Shown here: in pieces, positions 52,263-64,000 of the stretch
Layout of the letters: each line of letters opens with the position of its first letter
Position numbering within the stretch: the first letter of the stretch is position 1
NCBI GenBank assembly: GCA_963680875.1
Contig: OY804578.1
Span: 96,935,689-96,999,688, forward strand
Origin: Bathymodiolus brooksi
Lineage: Eukaryota; Mollusca; Bivalvia; Mytilida; Modiolidae
Length of the DNA stretch: 64,000 nt
Direction: 5' to 3'
Position numbers and translations under genes: made by a program
The notes under the pieces: generated by a model
What the model saw: only the letters and a program-made list of their open reading frames with translations
Told to the model about the DNA's origin: nothing
The model's database searches: none

Positions 52263-53947
52263 GAAAAAAGGGGGGGCTAAATGTAAACATTTCATAGTAT
52301 TTAGCTATTAAATATACAACTGAGGCATATATATGTGTTAAAATTGTTTATTGTGTTAGAAATTAGCTTAATAACTGTAATATATAAGAGAATAGGTAAG
52401 TTTTGGTATGTTACAAAATCTGAACTCAACAGCTGTAAATGGAGTTATTTTCATTAAAAATCTTCAAGGGGGTACCTTTGCATTTGAACACTTATACTTG
52501 CAAATATCAGACAGCCACATACCTTATGAGTTTTTTTTGGGGTTGATATTGTCTAAGGAATAGAAATTAGGCCAACAAATGGTGAAAGAAACAAGTTTTG
52601 TTGCTGTTTAGGTGTCAAACCACTAATTCACCAATCAGAGCTTGGAACATATACGAAAGTAGTCCCTTTTCAAGAAAAAGTTCCTTTCACTTTGTAGTAT
52701 TGTGAAAACTACTGAATGGAATGGACTAATTAAAATTGATAATTGAAGTTAAATAAATAGGGATTATTTTGAGCCCAAATTTGATGGATTTAGTTGTATT
52801 TTAATACCTCTATGGAGGATTTGATGCATGACCTATAAATACTGAATTTCTTGGGGATGACTGAGCTATTTTTAGAGTAGGTGTTTTCCGTAGCATGGCA
52901 TTTCACTGCCAGATTTTAAACATGCCCTGATATTTTGACAGAACGTAGAGGAATCATGTACGTTTCAGAAAATATATGGTCTTGGAAAGGTTAAACTTAA
53001 GATAAAATGACCAGGTAGGCTCGAAAAAACACAAATTTAGTAGAAAACCTTAAAGAAATTAATTAGTGGTTTTACACCTTAAAGACAAAAACATCAAAAC
53101 TATCTTTTGTTGCTATCATGTTCAAATTAGCCTATAAATGTCACAACAGACCCTGAGTGACATTTTTCATACAAAAATGTTACAAAATGCATGTTAAGTA
53201 ATATTTTGGAATATTGCTCCCAAACACTGGATATACATGGACACCGGGTATTGCAACTCATTTTATTTTAATTTTTGACTTTATAATTATTGGGAATATG
53301 TTATTGAATGTGTTTTTGCAGTAGAAGGGCATATAATATTGAAAATATGGTTGATAATAAGAATTTAACAAATTTCATCATGCGGCAGTTTGTCGACTTC
53401 AAAAATAGGATATGGTGATATCATGATTGGATTTTTTTCAATCCTACCCATTTTTACTGGTAAATTTTGATAGTTTCAGTTAGAATACATGTACAATGTA
53501 CTTACAAAATAATATAAGGCTATAGAAAGCAGTTTTAATTGAAAATTATGTAGTAAAAACCTGGTAATTTAAGTGATCCCAGAAAAATTATTTTGACTGC
53601 CTAGCATTTTCTACTAATTTTTCAAATTGTCAATTTGAATTTCATGTTTTAGAGTATTATTTGGCTGTAACAGTACATTTGAACATCCAGCTTACTTAAA
53701 CAGTGAAAAAAAATGATGTGGAAGCATATATTTATTGAGTTTTGGGGGAAATTATAGTTGTGCACCATCAGAAATTCCAAGACTTGAATATCAATAAATC
53801 ATATTTTTGCAAATTTGATGGAATTAGAAGGAATTTCAACTAAAGATGTATATACAAAAACATATTTTATGTCTTAAACCACATAATTTATGGGATAAAA
53901 GCATGAATTAACAAAATTAAGAATGATGTGAGCTCATTTTATGGGAC
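52263..53947 (+). repeat. Satellite unit 32 (family Y, 1,685 bp)
   Basis: It has the common 7-G tract and ttttcattaaa. caaaaatagg is present. A at 52416 (ttacaaaatc) is private. The 9-G lineage ends before this unit. Confidence 0.97.
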
Positions 53948-55632
53948 GAAAAAAGGGGGGGCTAAATGTAAATATTTCATAGTATTTAGCTATTAAATAT
54001 ACAACTGAGGCATATATATGTGTTAAAATTGTTTATTGTGTTAGAAATTAGCTTAATAACTGTAATATATAAGAGAATAGGTAAGTTTTGGTATGTTACA
54101 CAATCTGAACTCAACAGCTGTAAATGGAGTTATTTTCATTAAAAATCTTCAAGGGGGTACCTTTGCATTTGAACACTTATACTTGCAAATATCAGACAGC
54201 CACATACCTTATGAGTTTTTTTTGGGGTTGATATTGTCTAAGGAATAGAAATTAGGCCAACAAATGGTGAAAGAAACAAGTTTTGTTGCTCTTTAGGTGT
54301 CAAACCACTAATTCACCAATCAGAGCTTGGAACATATACGAAAGTAGTCCCTTTTCAAGAAAAAGTTCCTTTCACTTTGTAGTATTGTGAAAACTACTGA
54401 ATGGAATGGACTAATTAAAATTGATAATTGAAGTTAAATAAATAGGGATTATTTTGAGCCCAAATTTGATGGATTTAGTTGTATTTTAATACCTCTATGG
54501 AGGATTTGATGCATGACCTATAAATACTGAATTTCTTGGGGATGACTGAGCTATTTTTAGAGTAGGTGTTTTCCGTAGCATGGCATTTCACTGCAAGATT
54601 TTAAACATGCCCTGATATTTTGACAGAACGTAGAGGAATCATGTACGTTTCAGAAAATATATGGTCTTGGAAAGGTTAAACTTAAGATAAAATGACCAGG
54701 TAGGCTCGAAAAAACACAAATTTAGTAGAAAACCTTAAAGAAATTAATTAGTGGTTTTACACCTTAAAGACAAAAACGTCAAAACTATCTTTTGTTGCTA
54801 TCCTGTTCAAATTAGCCTATAAATGTCACAACAGACCCTGAGTGACATTTTTCATACAAAAATGTTACAAAATGCATGTTAAGTAATATTTTGGAATATT
54901 GCTCCCAAACACTGGATATACATGGACACCGGGTATTGCAACTCATTTTATTTAAATTTTTGACTTTATAATTATTGGGAATATGTTATTGAATGTGTTT
55001 TTGCAGTAGAAGGGCATATAATATTGAAAATATGGTTGATAATAAGAATTTAACAAATTTCATCATGCGGCAGTTTGTCGACTTCAAATATAGGATATGG
55101 TGATATCATGATTGGATTTTTTTTAATCCTACCCATTTTTACTGGTAAATTTTGATAGTTTCAGTTAGAATACATGTACAATGTACTTACAAAATAATAT
55201 AAGGCTATAGAAAGCAGTTTTAATTGAAAATTATGTAGTAAAAACCTGGTAATTTAAGTGATCCCAGAAAAATTATTTTGACTGCCTAGCATTTTCTACT
55301 AATTTTTCAAATTATCAATTTGAATTTCATGTTTTAGAGTATTATTTGGCTGTAACAGTACATTTGAACATCCAGCTTACTTAAACAGTGAAAAAAAATG
55401 ATGTGGAAGCATATATTTATTGAGTTTTGGGGGAAATTATAGTTGTGCACCATCAGAAATTCCAAGACTTGAATATCAATAAATCATATTTTTGCAAATT
55501 TGATGGAATTAGAAGGAATTTCAACTAAAGATGTATATACAAAAACATATTTTATGTCTTAAACCACATAATTTATGGGATAAAAGCATGAATTAACAAA
55601 ATTAAGAATGATGTGAGCTCATTTTATGGGAC
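53948..55632 (+). repeat. Satellite unit 33 (family X, 1,685 bp)
   Basis: It has the gtaaatattt start and gctcttt with ctgcaag. A at 54954 (tttatttaaa) is private. Confidence 0.97.
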
Positions 55633-57317
55633 GAAAAAAGGGGGGGCTAAATGTAAACATTTCATAGTATTTAGCTATTAAATATACAACTGAGGCATAT
55701 ATATGTGTTAAAATTGTTTATTGTGTTAGAAATTAGCTTAATAACTGTAATATATAAGAGAATAGGTAAGTTTTGGTATGTTACACAATCTGAACTCAAC
55801 AGCTGTAAATGGAGTTATTTTCATTAAAAATCTTCAAGGGGGTACCTTTGCATTTGAACACTTATACTTGCAAATATCAGACAGCCACATACCTTATGAG
55901 TTTTTTTTGGGGTTGATATTGTCTAAGGAATAGAAATTAGGCCAACAAATGGTGAAAGAAACAAGTTTTGTTGCTGTTTAGGTGTCAAACCACTAATTCA
56001 CCAATCAGAGCTTGGAACATATACGAAAGTAGTCCCTTTTCAAGAAAAAGTTCCTTTCACTTTGTAGTATTGTGAAAACTACTGAATGGAATGGACTAAT
56101 TAAAATTGATAATTGAAGTTAAATAAATAGGGATTATTTTGAGCCCAAATTTGATGGATTTAGTTGTATTTTAATACCTCTATGGAGGATTTGATGCATG
56201 ACCTATAAATACTGAATTTCTTGGGGATGACTGAGCTATTTTTAGAGTAGGTGTTTTCCATAGCATGGCATTTCACTGCAAGATTTTAAACATGCCCTGA
56301 TATTTTGACAGAACGTAGAGGAATCATGTACGTTTCAGAAAATATATGGTCTTGGAAAGGTTAAACTTAAGATAAAATGACCAGGTAGGCTCGAAAAAAC
56401 ACAAATTTAGTAGAAAACCTTAAAGAAATTAATTAGTGGTTTTACACCTTAAAGACAAAAACGTCAAAACTATCTTTTGTTGCTATCCTGTTCAAATTAG
56501 CCTATAAATGTCACAACAGACCCTGAGTGACATTTTTCATACAAAAATGTTACAAAATGCATGTTAAGTAATATTTTGGAATATTGCTCCCAAACACTGG
56601 ATATACATGGACACCGGGTATTGCAACTCATTTTATTTTAATTTTTGACTTTATAATTATTGGGAATATGTTATTGAATGTGTTTTTGCAGTAGAAGGGC
56701 ATATAATATTGAAAATATGGTTGATAATAAGAATTTAACAAATTTCATCATGCGGCAGTTTGTCGACTTCAAATATAGGATATGGTGATATCATGATTGG
56801 ATTTTTTTTAATCCTACCCATTTTTACTGGTAAATTTTGATAGTTTCAGTTAGAATACATGTACAATGTACTTACAAAATAATATAAGGCTATAGAAAGC
56901 AGTTTTAATTGAAAATTATGTAGTAAAAACCTGGTAATTTAAGTGATCCCAGAAAAATTATTTTGACTGCCTAGCATTTTCTACTAATTTTTCAAATTAT
57001 CAATTTGAATTTCATGTTTTAGAGTATTATTTGGCTGTAACAGTACATTTGAACATCCAGCTTACTTAAACAGTGAAAAAAAATGATGTGGAAGCATATA
57101 TTTATTGAGTTTTGGGGGAAATTATAGTTGTGCACCATCAGAAATTCCAAGACTTGAATATCAATAAATCATATTTTTGCAAATTTGATGGAATTAGAAG
57201 GAATTTCAACTAAAGATGTATATACAAAAACATATTTTATGTCTTAAACCACATAATTTATGGGATAAAAGCATGAATTAACAAAATTAAGAATGATGTG
57301 AGCTCATTTTATGGGAC
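55633..57317 (+). repeat. Satellite unit 34 (family X, 1,685 bp)
   Basis: A at 56260 (ccatagc, a CpG to CpA change) is shared with unit 28. Otherwise it is close to the X consensus of this section. Confidence 0.97.
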
Positions 57318-59001
57318 GAAAAAAGGGGGGCTAAATGTAAACATTTCATAGTATTTAGCTATTAAATATACAACTGAGGCATATATATGTGTTAAAATTG
57401 TTTATTGTGTTAGAAATTAGCTTAATAACTGTAATATATAAGAGAATAGGTAAGTTTTGGTATGTTACACAATCTGAACTCAACAGCTGTAAATGGAGTT
57501 ATTTTCATTAAAAATCTTCAAGGGGGTACCTTTGCATTTGAACACTTATACTTGCAAATATCAGACAGCCACATACCTTATGAGTTTTTTTTGGGGTTGA
57601 TATTGTCTAAGGAATAGAAATTAGGCCAACAAATGGTGAAAGAAACAAGTTTTGTTGCTCTTTAGGTGTCAAACCACTAATTCACCAATCAGAGCTTGGA
57701 ACATATACGAAAGTAGTCCCTTTTCAAGAAAAAGTTCCTTTCACTTTGTAGTATTGTGAAAACTACTGAATGGAATGGACTAATTAAAATTGATAATTGA
57801 AGTTAAATAAATAGGGATTATTTTGAGCCCAAATTTGATGGATTTAGTTGTATTTTAATACCTCTATGGAGGATTTGATGCATGACCTATAAATACTGAA
57901 TTTCTTGGGGATGACTGAGCTATTTTTAGAGTAGGTGTTTTCCGTAGCATGGCATTTCACTGCAAGATTTTAAACATGCCCTGATATTTTCACAGAACGT
58001 AGAGGAATCATGTACGTTTCAGAAAATATATGGTCTTGGAAAGGTTAAACTTAAGATAAAATGACCAGGTAGGCTCGAAAAAACACAAATTTAGTAGAAA
58101 ACCTTAAAGAAATTAATTAGTGGTTTTACACCTTAAAGACAAAAACGTCAAAACTATCTTTTGTTGCTATCCTGTTCAAATTAGCCTATAAATGTCACAA
58201 CAGACCCTGAGTGACATTTTTCATACAAAAATGTTACAAAATGCATGTTAAGTAATATTTTGGAATATTGCTCCCAAACACTGGATATACATGGACACCG
58301 GGTATTGCAACTCATTTTATTTTAATTTTTGACTTTATAATTATTGGGAATATGTTATTGAATGTGTTTTTGCAGTAGAAGGGCATATAATATTGAAAAT
58401 ATGGTTGATAATAAGAATTTAACAAATTTCATCATGCGGCAGTTTGTCGACTTCAAATATAGGATATGGTGATATCATGATTGGATTTTTTTTAATCCTA
58501 CCCATTTTTACTGGTAAATTTTGATAGTTTCAGTTAGAATACATGTACAATGTACTTACAAAATAATATAAGGCTATAGAAAGCAGTTTTAATTGAAAAT
58601 TATGTAGTAAAAACCTGGTAATTTAAGTGATCCCAGAAAAATTATTTTGACTGCCTAGCATTTTCTACTAATTTTTCAAATTGTCAATTTGAATTTCATG
58701 TTTTAGAGTATTATTTGGCTGTAACAGTACATTTGAACATCCAGCTTACTTAAACAGTGAAAAAAAATGATGTGGAAGCATATATTTATTGAGTTTTGGG
58801 GGAAATTATAGTTGTGCACCATCAGAAATTCCAAGACTTGAATATCAATAAATCATATTTTTGCAAATTTGATGGAATTAGAAGGAATTTCAACTAAAGA
58901 TGTATATACAAAAACATATTTTATGTCTTAAACCACATAATTTATGGGATAAAAGCATGAATTAACAAAATTAAGAATGATGTGAGCTCATTTTATGGGA
59001 C
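57318..59001 (+). repeat. Satellite unit 35 (X with Y end, 1,684 bp)
   Basis: The G tract is only 6. It has X bases up to the eight-T site near 58485 and Y attgtcaat near 58682, the same kind of switch as unit 27. C at 57991 (ttttcacag) is private. Confidence 0.97.
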
Positions 59002-60685
59002 GAAAAAAGGGGGGCTAAATGTAAACATTTCATAGTATTTAGCTATTAAATATACAACTGAGGCATATATATGTGTTAAAATTGTTTATTGTGTTAGAAA
59101 TTAGCTTAATAACTGTAATATATAAGAGAATAGGTAAGTTTTGGTATGTTACACAATCTGAACTCAACAGCTGTAAATGGAGTTATTTTCATTAAAAATC
59201 TTCAAGGGGGTACCTTTGCATTTGAACACTTATACTTGCAAATATCAGACAGCCACATACCTTATGAGTTTTTTTTGGGGTTGATATTGTCTAAGTAATA
59301 GAAATTAGGCCAACAAATGGTGAAAGAAACAAGTTTTGTTGCTCTTTAGGTGTCAAACCACTAATTCACCAATCAGAGCTTGGAACATATACGAAAGTAG
59401 TCCCTTTTCAAGAAAAAGTTCCTTTCACTTTGTAGTATTGTGAAAACTACTGAATGGAATGGACTAATTAAAATTGATAATTGAAGTTAAATAAATAGGG
59501 ATTATTTTGAGCCCAAATTTGATGGATTTAGTTGTATTTTAATACCTCTATGGAGGATTTGATGCATGACCTATAAATACTGAATTTCTTGGGGATGACT
59601 GAGCTATTTTTAGAGTAGGTGTTTTCCGTAGCATGGCATTTCACTGCAAGATTTTAAACATGCCCTGATATTTTGACAGAACGTAGAGGAATCATGTACG
59701 ATTCAGAAAATATATGGTCTTGGAAAGGTTAAACTTAAGATAAAATGACCAGGTAGGCTCGAAAAAACACAAATTTAGTAGAAAACCTTAAAGAAATTAA
59801 TTAGTGGTTTTACACCTTAAAGACAAAAACGTCAAAACTATCTTTTGTTGCTATCCTGTTCAAATTAGCCTATGAATGTCACAACAGACCCTGAGTGACA
59901 TTTTTCATACAAAAATGTTACAAAATGCATGTTAAGTAATATTTTGGAATATTGCTCCCAAACACTGGATATACATGGACACCGGGTATTGCAACTCATT
60001 TTATTTTAATTTTTGACTTTATAATTATTGGGAATATGTTATTGAATGTGTTTTTGCAGTAGAAGGGCATATAATATTGAAAATATGGTTGATAATAAGA
60101 ATTTAACAAATTTCATCATGCGGCAGTTTGTCGACTTCAAATATAGGATATGGTGATATCATGATTGGATTTTTTTTAATCCTACCCATTTTTACTGGTA
60201 AATTTTGATAGTTTCAGTTAGAATACATGTACAATGTACTTACAAAATAATATAAGGCTATAGAAAGCAGTTTTAATTGAAAATTATGTAGTAAAAACCT
60301 GGTAATTTAAGTGATCCCAGAAAAATTATTTTGACTGCCTAGCATTTTCTACTAATTTTTCAAATTATCAATTTGAATTTCATGTTTTAGAGTATTATTT
60401 GGCTGTAACAGTACATTTGAACATCCAGCTTACTTAAACAGTGAAAAAAAATGATGTGGAAGCATATATTTATTGAGTTTTGGGGGAAATTATAGTTGTG
60501 CACCATCAGAAATTCCAAGACTTGAATATCAATAAATCATATTTTTGCAAATTTGATGGAATTAGAAGGAATTTCAACTAAAGATGTATATACAAAAACA
60601 TATTTTATGTCTTAAACCACATAATTTATGGGATAAAAGCATGAATTAACAAAATTAAGAATGATGTGAGCTCATTTTATGGGAC
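59002..60685 (+). repeat. Satellite unit 36 (family X, 1,684 bp)
   Basis: The G tract is 6, as in unit 35. T at 59296 (aagtaatag) is shared with unit 2, far away. A at 59701 and G at 59874 are private; the latter weakens the central hairpin. Confidence 0.97.
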
Positions 60686-62370
60686 GAAAAAAGGGGGGGC
60701 TAAATGTAAACATTTCATAGTATTTAGCTATTAAATATACAACTGAGGCATATATATGTGTTAAAATTGTTTATTGTGTTAGAAATTAGCTTAATAACTG
60801 TAATATATAAGAGAATAGGTAAGTTTTGGTATGTTACACAATCTGAACTCAACAGCTGTAAATGGAGTTATTTTCATTAAAAATCTTCAAGGGGGTACCT
60901 TTGCATTTGAACACTTATACTTGCAAATATCAGACAGCCACATACCTTATGAGTTTTTTTTGGGGTTGATATTGTCTAAGGAATAGAAATTAGGCCAACA
61001 AATGGTGAAAGAAACAAGTTTTGTTGCTGTTTAGGTGTCAAACCACTAATTCACCAATCAGAGCTTGGAACATATACGAAAGTAGTCCCTTTTCAAGAAA
61101 AAGTTCCTTTCACTTTGTAGTATTGTGAAAACTACTGAATGGAATGGACTAATTAAAATTGATAATTGAAGTTAAATAAATAGGGATTATTTTGAGCCCA
61201 AATTTGATGGATTTAGTTGTATTTTAATACCTCTATGGAGGATTTGATGCATGACCTATAAATACTGAATTTCTTGGGGATGACTGAGCTATTTTTAGAG
61301 TAGGTGTTTTCCGTAGCATGGCATTTCACTGCAAGATTTTAAACATGCCCTGATATTTTGACAGAACGTAGAGGAATCATGTACGTTTCAGAAAATATAT
61401 GGTCTTGGAAAGGCTAAACTTAAGATAAAATGACCAGGTAGGCTCGAAAAAACAAAAATTTAGTAGAAAACCTTAAAGAAATTAATTAGTGGTTTTACAC
61501 CTTAAAGACAAAAACGTCAAAACTATCTTTTGTTGCTATCCTGTTCAAATTAGCCTATAAATGTCACAACAGACCCTGAGTGACATTTTTCATACAAAAA
61601 TGTTACAAAATGCATGTTAAGTAATATTTTGGAATATTGCTCCCAAACACTGGATATACATGGACACCGGGTATTGCAACTCATTTTATTTTAATTTTTG
61701 ACTTTATAATTATTGGGAATATGTTATTGAATGTGTTTTTGCAGTAGAAGGGCATATAATATTGAAAATATGGTTGATAATAAGAATTTAACAAATTTCA
61801 TCATGCGGCAGTTTGTCGACTTCAAATATAGGATATGGTGATATCATGATTGGATTTTTTTTAATCCTACCCATTTTTACTGGTAAATTTTGATAGTTTC
61901 AGTTAGAATACATGTACAATGTACTCACAAAATAATATAAGGCTATAGAAAGCAGTTTTAATTGAAAATTATGTAGTAAAAACCTGGTAATTTAAGTGAT
62001 CCCAGAAAAATTATTTTGACTGCCTAGCATTTTCTACTAATTTTTCAAATTATCAATTTGAATTTCATGTTTTAGAGTATTATTTGGCTGTAACAGTACA
62101 TTTGAACATCCAGCTTACTTAAACAGTGAAAAAAAATGATGTGGAAGCCTATATTTATTGAGTTTTGGGGGAAATTATAGTTGTGCACCATCAGAAATTC
62201 CAAGACTTGAATATCAATAAATCATATTTTTGCAAATTTGATGGAATTAGAAGGAATTTCAACTAAAGATGTATATACAAAAACATATTTTATGTCTTAA
62301 ACCACATAATTTATGGGATAAAAGCATGAATTAACAAAATTAAGAATGATGTGAGCTCATTTTATGGGAC
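60686..62370 (+). repeat. Satellite unit 37 (family X, 1,685 bp)
   Basis: C at 61414, A at 61455 and C at 62149 are private. C at 61926 (actcacaaa) is shared with the otherwise Y-family units 24 and 28-30, but the linked tagttaaaacc is absent. Confidence 0.97.
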
Positions 62371-64000
62371 GAAAAAAGGGGGGGCTAAATGTAAACATTT
62401 CATAGTATTTAGCTATTAAATATACAACTGAGGCATATATATGTGTTAAAATTGTTTATTGTGTTAGAAATTAGCTTAATAACTGTAATATATAAGAGAA
62501 TAGGTAAGTTTTGGTATGTTACACAATCTGAACTCAACAGCTGTAAATGGAGTTATTTTCATTAAAAATCTTCAAGGGGGTACCTTTGCATTTGAACACT
62601 TATACTTGCAAATATCAGACAGCCACATACCTTATGAGTTTTTTTTGGGGTTGATATTGTCTAAGGAATAGAAATTAGGCCAACAAATGGTGAAAGAAAC
62701 AAGTTTTGTTGCTCTTTAGGTGTCAAACCACTAATTCACCAATCAGAGCTTGGAACATATACGAAAGTAGTCCCTTTTCAAGAAAAAGTTCCTTTCACTT
62801 TGTAGTATTGTGAAAACTACTGAATGGAATGGACTAATTAAAATTGATAATTGAAGTTAAATAAATAGGGATTATTTTGAGCCCAAATTTGATGGATTTA
62901 GTTGTATTTTAATACCTCTATGGAGGATTTGATGCATGACCTATAAATACTGAATTTCTTGGGGATGACTGAGCTATTTTTAGAGTAGGTGTTTTCCGTA
63001 GCATGGCATTTCACTGCCAGATTTTAAACATGCCCTGATATTTTGACAGAACGTAGAGGAATCATGTACGTTTCAGAAAATATATGGTCTTGGAAAGGTT
63101 AAACTTAAGATAAAATGACCAGGTAGGCTCGAAAAAACACAAATTTAGTAGAAAACCTTAAAGAAATTAATTAGTGGTTTTACACCTTAAAGACAAAAAC
63201 ATCAAAACTATCTTTTGTTGCTATCATGTTCAAATTAGCCTATAAATGTCACAACAGACCCTGAGTGACATTTTTCATACAAAAATGTTACAAAATGCAT
63301 GTTAAGTAATATTTTGGAATATTGCTCCCAAACACTGGATATACATGGACACCGGGTATTGCAACTCATTTTATTTTAATTTTTGACTTTATAATTATTG
63401 GGAATATGTTATTGAATGTGTTTTTGCAGTAGAAGGGCATATAATATTGAAAATATGGTTGATAATAAGAATTTAACAAATTTCATCATGCGGCAGTTTG
63501 TCGACTTCAAATATAGGATATGGTGATATCATGATTGGATTTTTTTCAATCCTACCCATTTTTAATGGTAAATTTTGATAGTTTCAGTTAGAATACATGT
63601 ACAATATACTTACAAAATAATATAAGGCTATAGAAAGCAGTTTTAATTGAAAATTATGTAGTAAAAACCTGGTAATTTAAGTGATCCCAGAAAAATTATT
63701 TTGACTGCCTAGCATTTTCTACTAATTTTTCAAATTGTCAATTTGAATTTCATGTTTTAGAGTATTATTTGGCTGTAACAGTACATTTGAACATCCAGCT
63801 TACTTAAACAGTGAAAAAAAATGATGTGGAAGCATATATTTATTGAGTTTTGGGGGAAATTATAGTTGTGCACCATCAGAAATTCCAAGACTTGAATATC
63901 AATAAATCATATTTTTGCAAATTTGATGGAATTAGAAGGAATTTCAACTAAAGATGTATATACAAAAACATATTTTATGTCTTAAACCACATAATTTATG
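62371..64000 (+). repeat. Satellite unit 38 (family Y, cut by window end, 1,630 bp seen)
   Basis: It has Y bases at all four diagnostic sites. A at 63565 (tttaatggta) and A at 63606 (acaatatact) are private. The last 55 or so bases of the unit lie beyond the window, so the array continues. Confidence 0.97.

Larger units (their letters stand above)
1..64000 (+). repeat. Satellite tandem array, ~1,685-bp monomer, 38 units
   Basis: Every base of the window belongs to a head-to-tail repeat. The junction motif (gggac or ggaac, then G, six A and 6-9 G, then ctaaatgt) recurs at 1691, 3376, 5066, 6750, 8435 and so on to 62371, always in the same orientation. Spacing is 1,684-1,690 bp, and aligned units show only a handful of substitutions each. 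Neither array edge is in the window, so the true array is longer. No frame stays open beyond 63 codons, so the array is non-coding as far as can be seen. Long homogenised arrays with kilobase monomers are typical of eukaryotic heterochromatin; that assignment is inference. A concatemerised circular molecule or an assembly artefact is the main alternative, but it would not readily give the graded, clustered unit variants seen here. The plus orientation is arbitrary. Confidence 0.98.

Noticed and set aside
1..64000. Assembly artefact, or a circular molecule (minicircle, plasmid, rolling-circle product) read as a concatemer
   Set aside because: Unit variants are clustered, linked and arranged in nested higher-order blocks with private changes, which a concatemer of one circle would not show. 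Raw-read support was not available, so this is not fully excluded.
1..64000. CRISPR array or ribosomal DNA spacer
   Set aside because: There is no short-repeat/unique-spacer alternation, and no rRNA-like sequence in any unit.
1..64000. Promoters or polyadenylation sites (TATA-like strings, aataaa)
   Set aside because: These strings are expected by chance in DNA with about 70% A+T, and no transcript structure ties them together.

Overview
The whole 64-kb window is one uninterrupted head-to-tail tandem array of an A+T-rich satellite monomer of about 1,685 bp. I count 37 complete units plus a 38th cut off by the window end. The phase is set at the G-A6-Gn tract that begins each unit. There is no flanking unique DNA, transposon insertion, inversion or non-satellite spacer, and I see no convincing protein-coding gene, tRNA, rRNA or CRISPR array. 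Hand counts on sample lines give about 30% G+C, and unit 1 has about ten CpG dinucleotides, well below random expectation. A long, closely homogenised, CpG-poor, non-coding array of this kind points to a eukaryotic chromosome (centromeric, pericentromeric, subtelomeric or sex/B-chromosome heterochromatin). I cannot name the species or the chromosomal position from sequence alone.

Units differ from one another at only a few sites each. All length differences (1,684 to 1,690 bp) are explained by five kinds of small indel: the G tract (6 to 9 G), an ATAT insertion with one extra A (units 1, 3, 7), a one-base A-run change (units 10, 22), a one-base deletion in an A run (units 13, 16, 22), and single-base losses in units 4, 8 and 26. 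Four linked sites divide the units into two families. X has acgtc, atcctg, a run of eight T before aatcc, and attatcaat. Y has acatc, atcatg, seven T then caatcc, and attgtcaat. Units 13, 16 and 18 are intermediates, and units 24, 27, 28 and 35 are X/Y mosaics.

Layout: 1-15178 holds unit 1 and then a four-unit higher-order block present twice (units 2-5 and 6-9, offset exactly 6,744 bp). 15179-18550 holds two more Y units like unit 9. 18551-35400 is dominated by a three-unit higher-order pattern (13-14-15, 16-17-18, then 19-20) with offset 5,055 bp. 35401-52262 mixes X units carrying a private T-to-C change with Y units, several with a 9-G tract, and includes an almost identical adjacent pair (29 and 30). 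52263-64000 is mostly X units, two with a short 6-G tract, and ends in a Y unit. This patchwork is what unequal crossing-over and gene conversion produce.

Within each unit the recurring structural elements are a homopurine A6G6-9 tract followed by nested inverted repeats at the unit start, a pair of mutually exclusive hairpins in the middle, a perfect 8-bp inverted repeat further on whose loop carries the X/Y polymorphism, and two internal short direct repeats. The only open reading frame of note is a 63-codon minus-strand frame in five units. It exists because one base change removes a stop codon, and I judge it a chance frame. I did not find a previously undescribed gene system. The interest lies in the array structure, its higher-order organisation and its recombination record.
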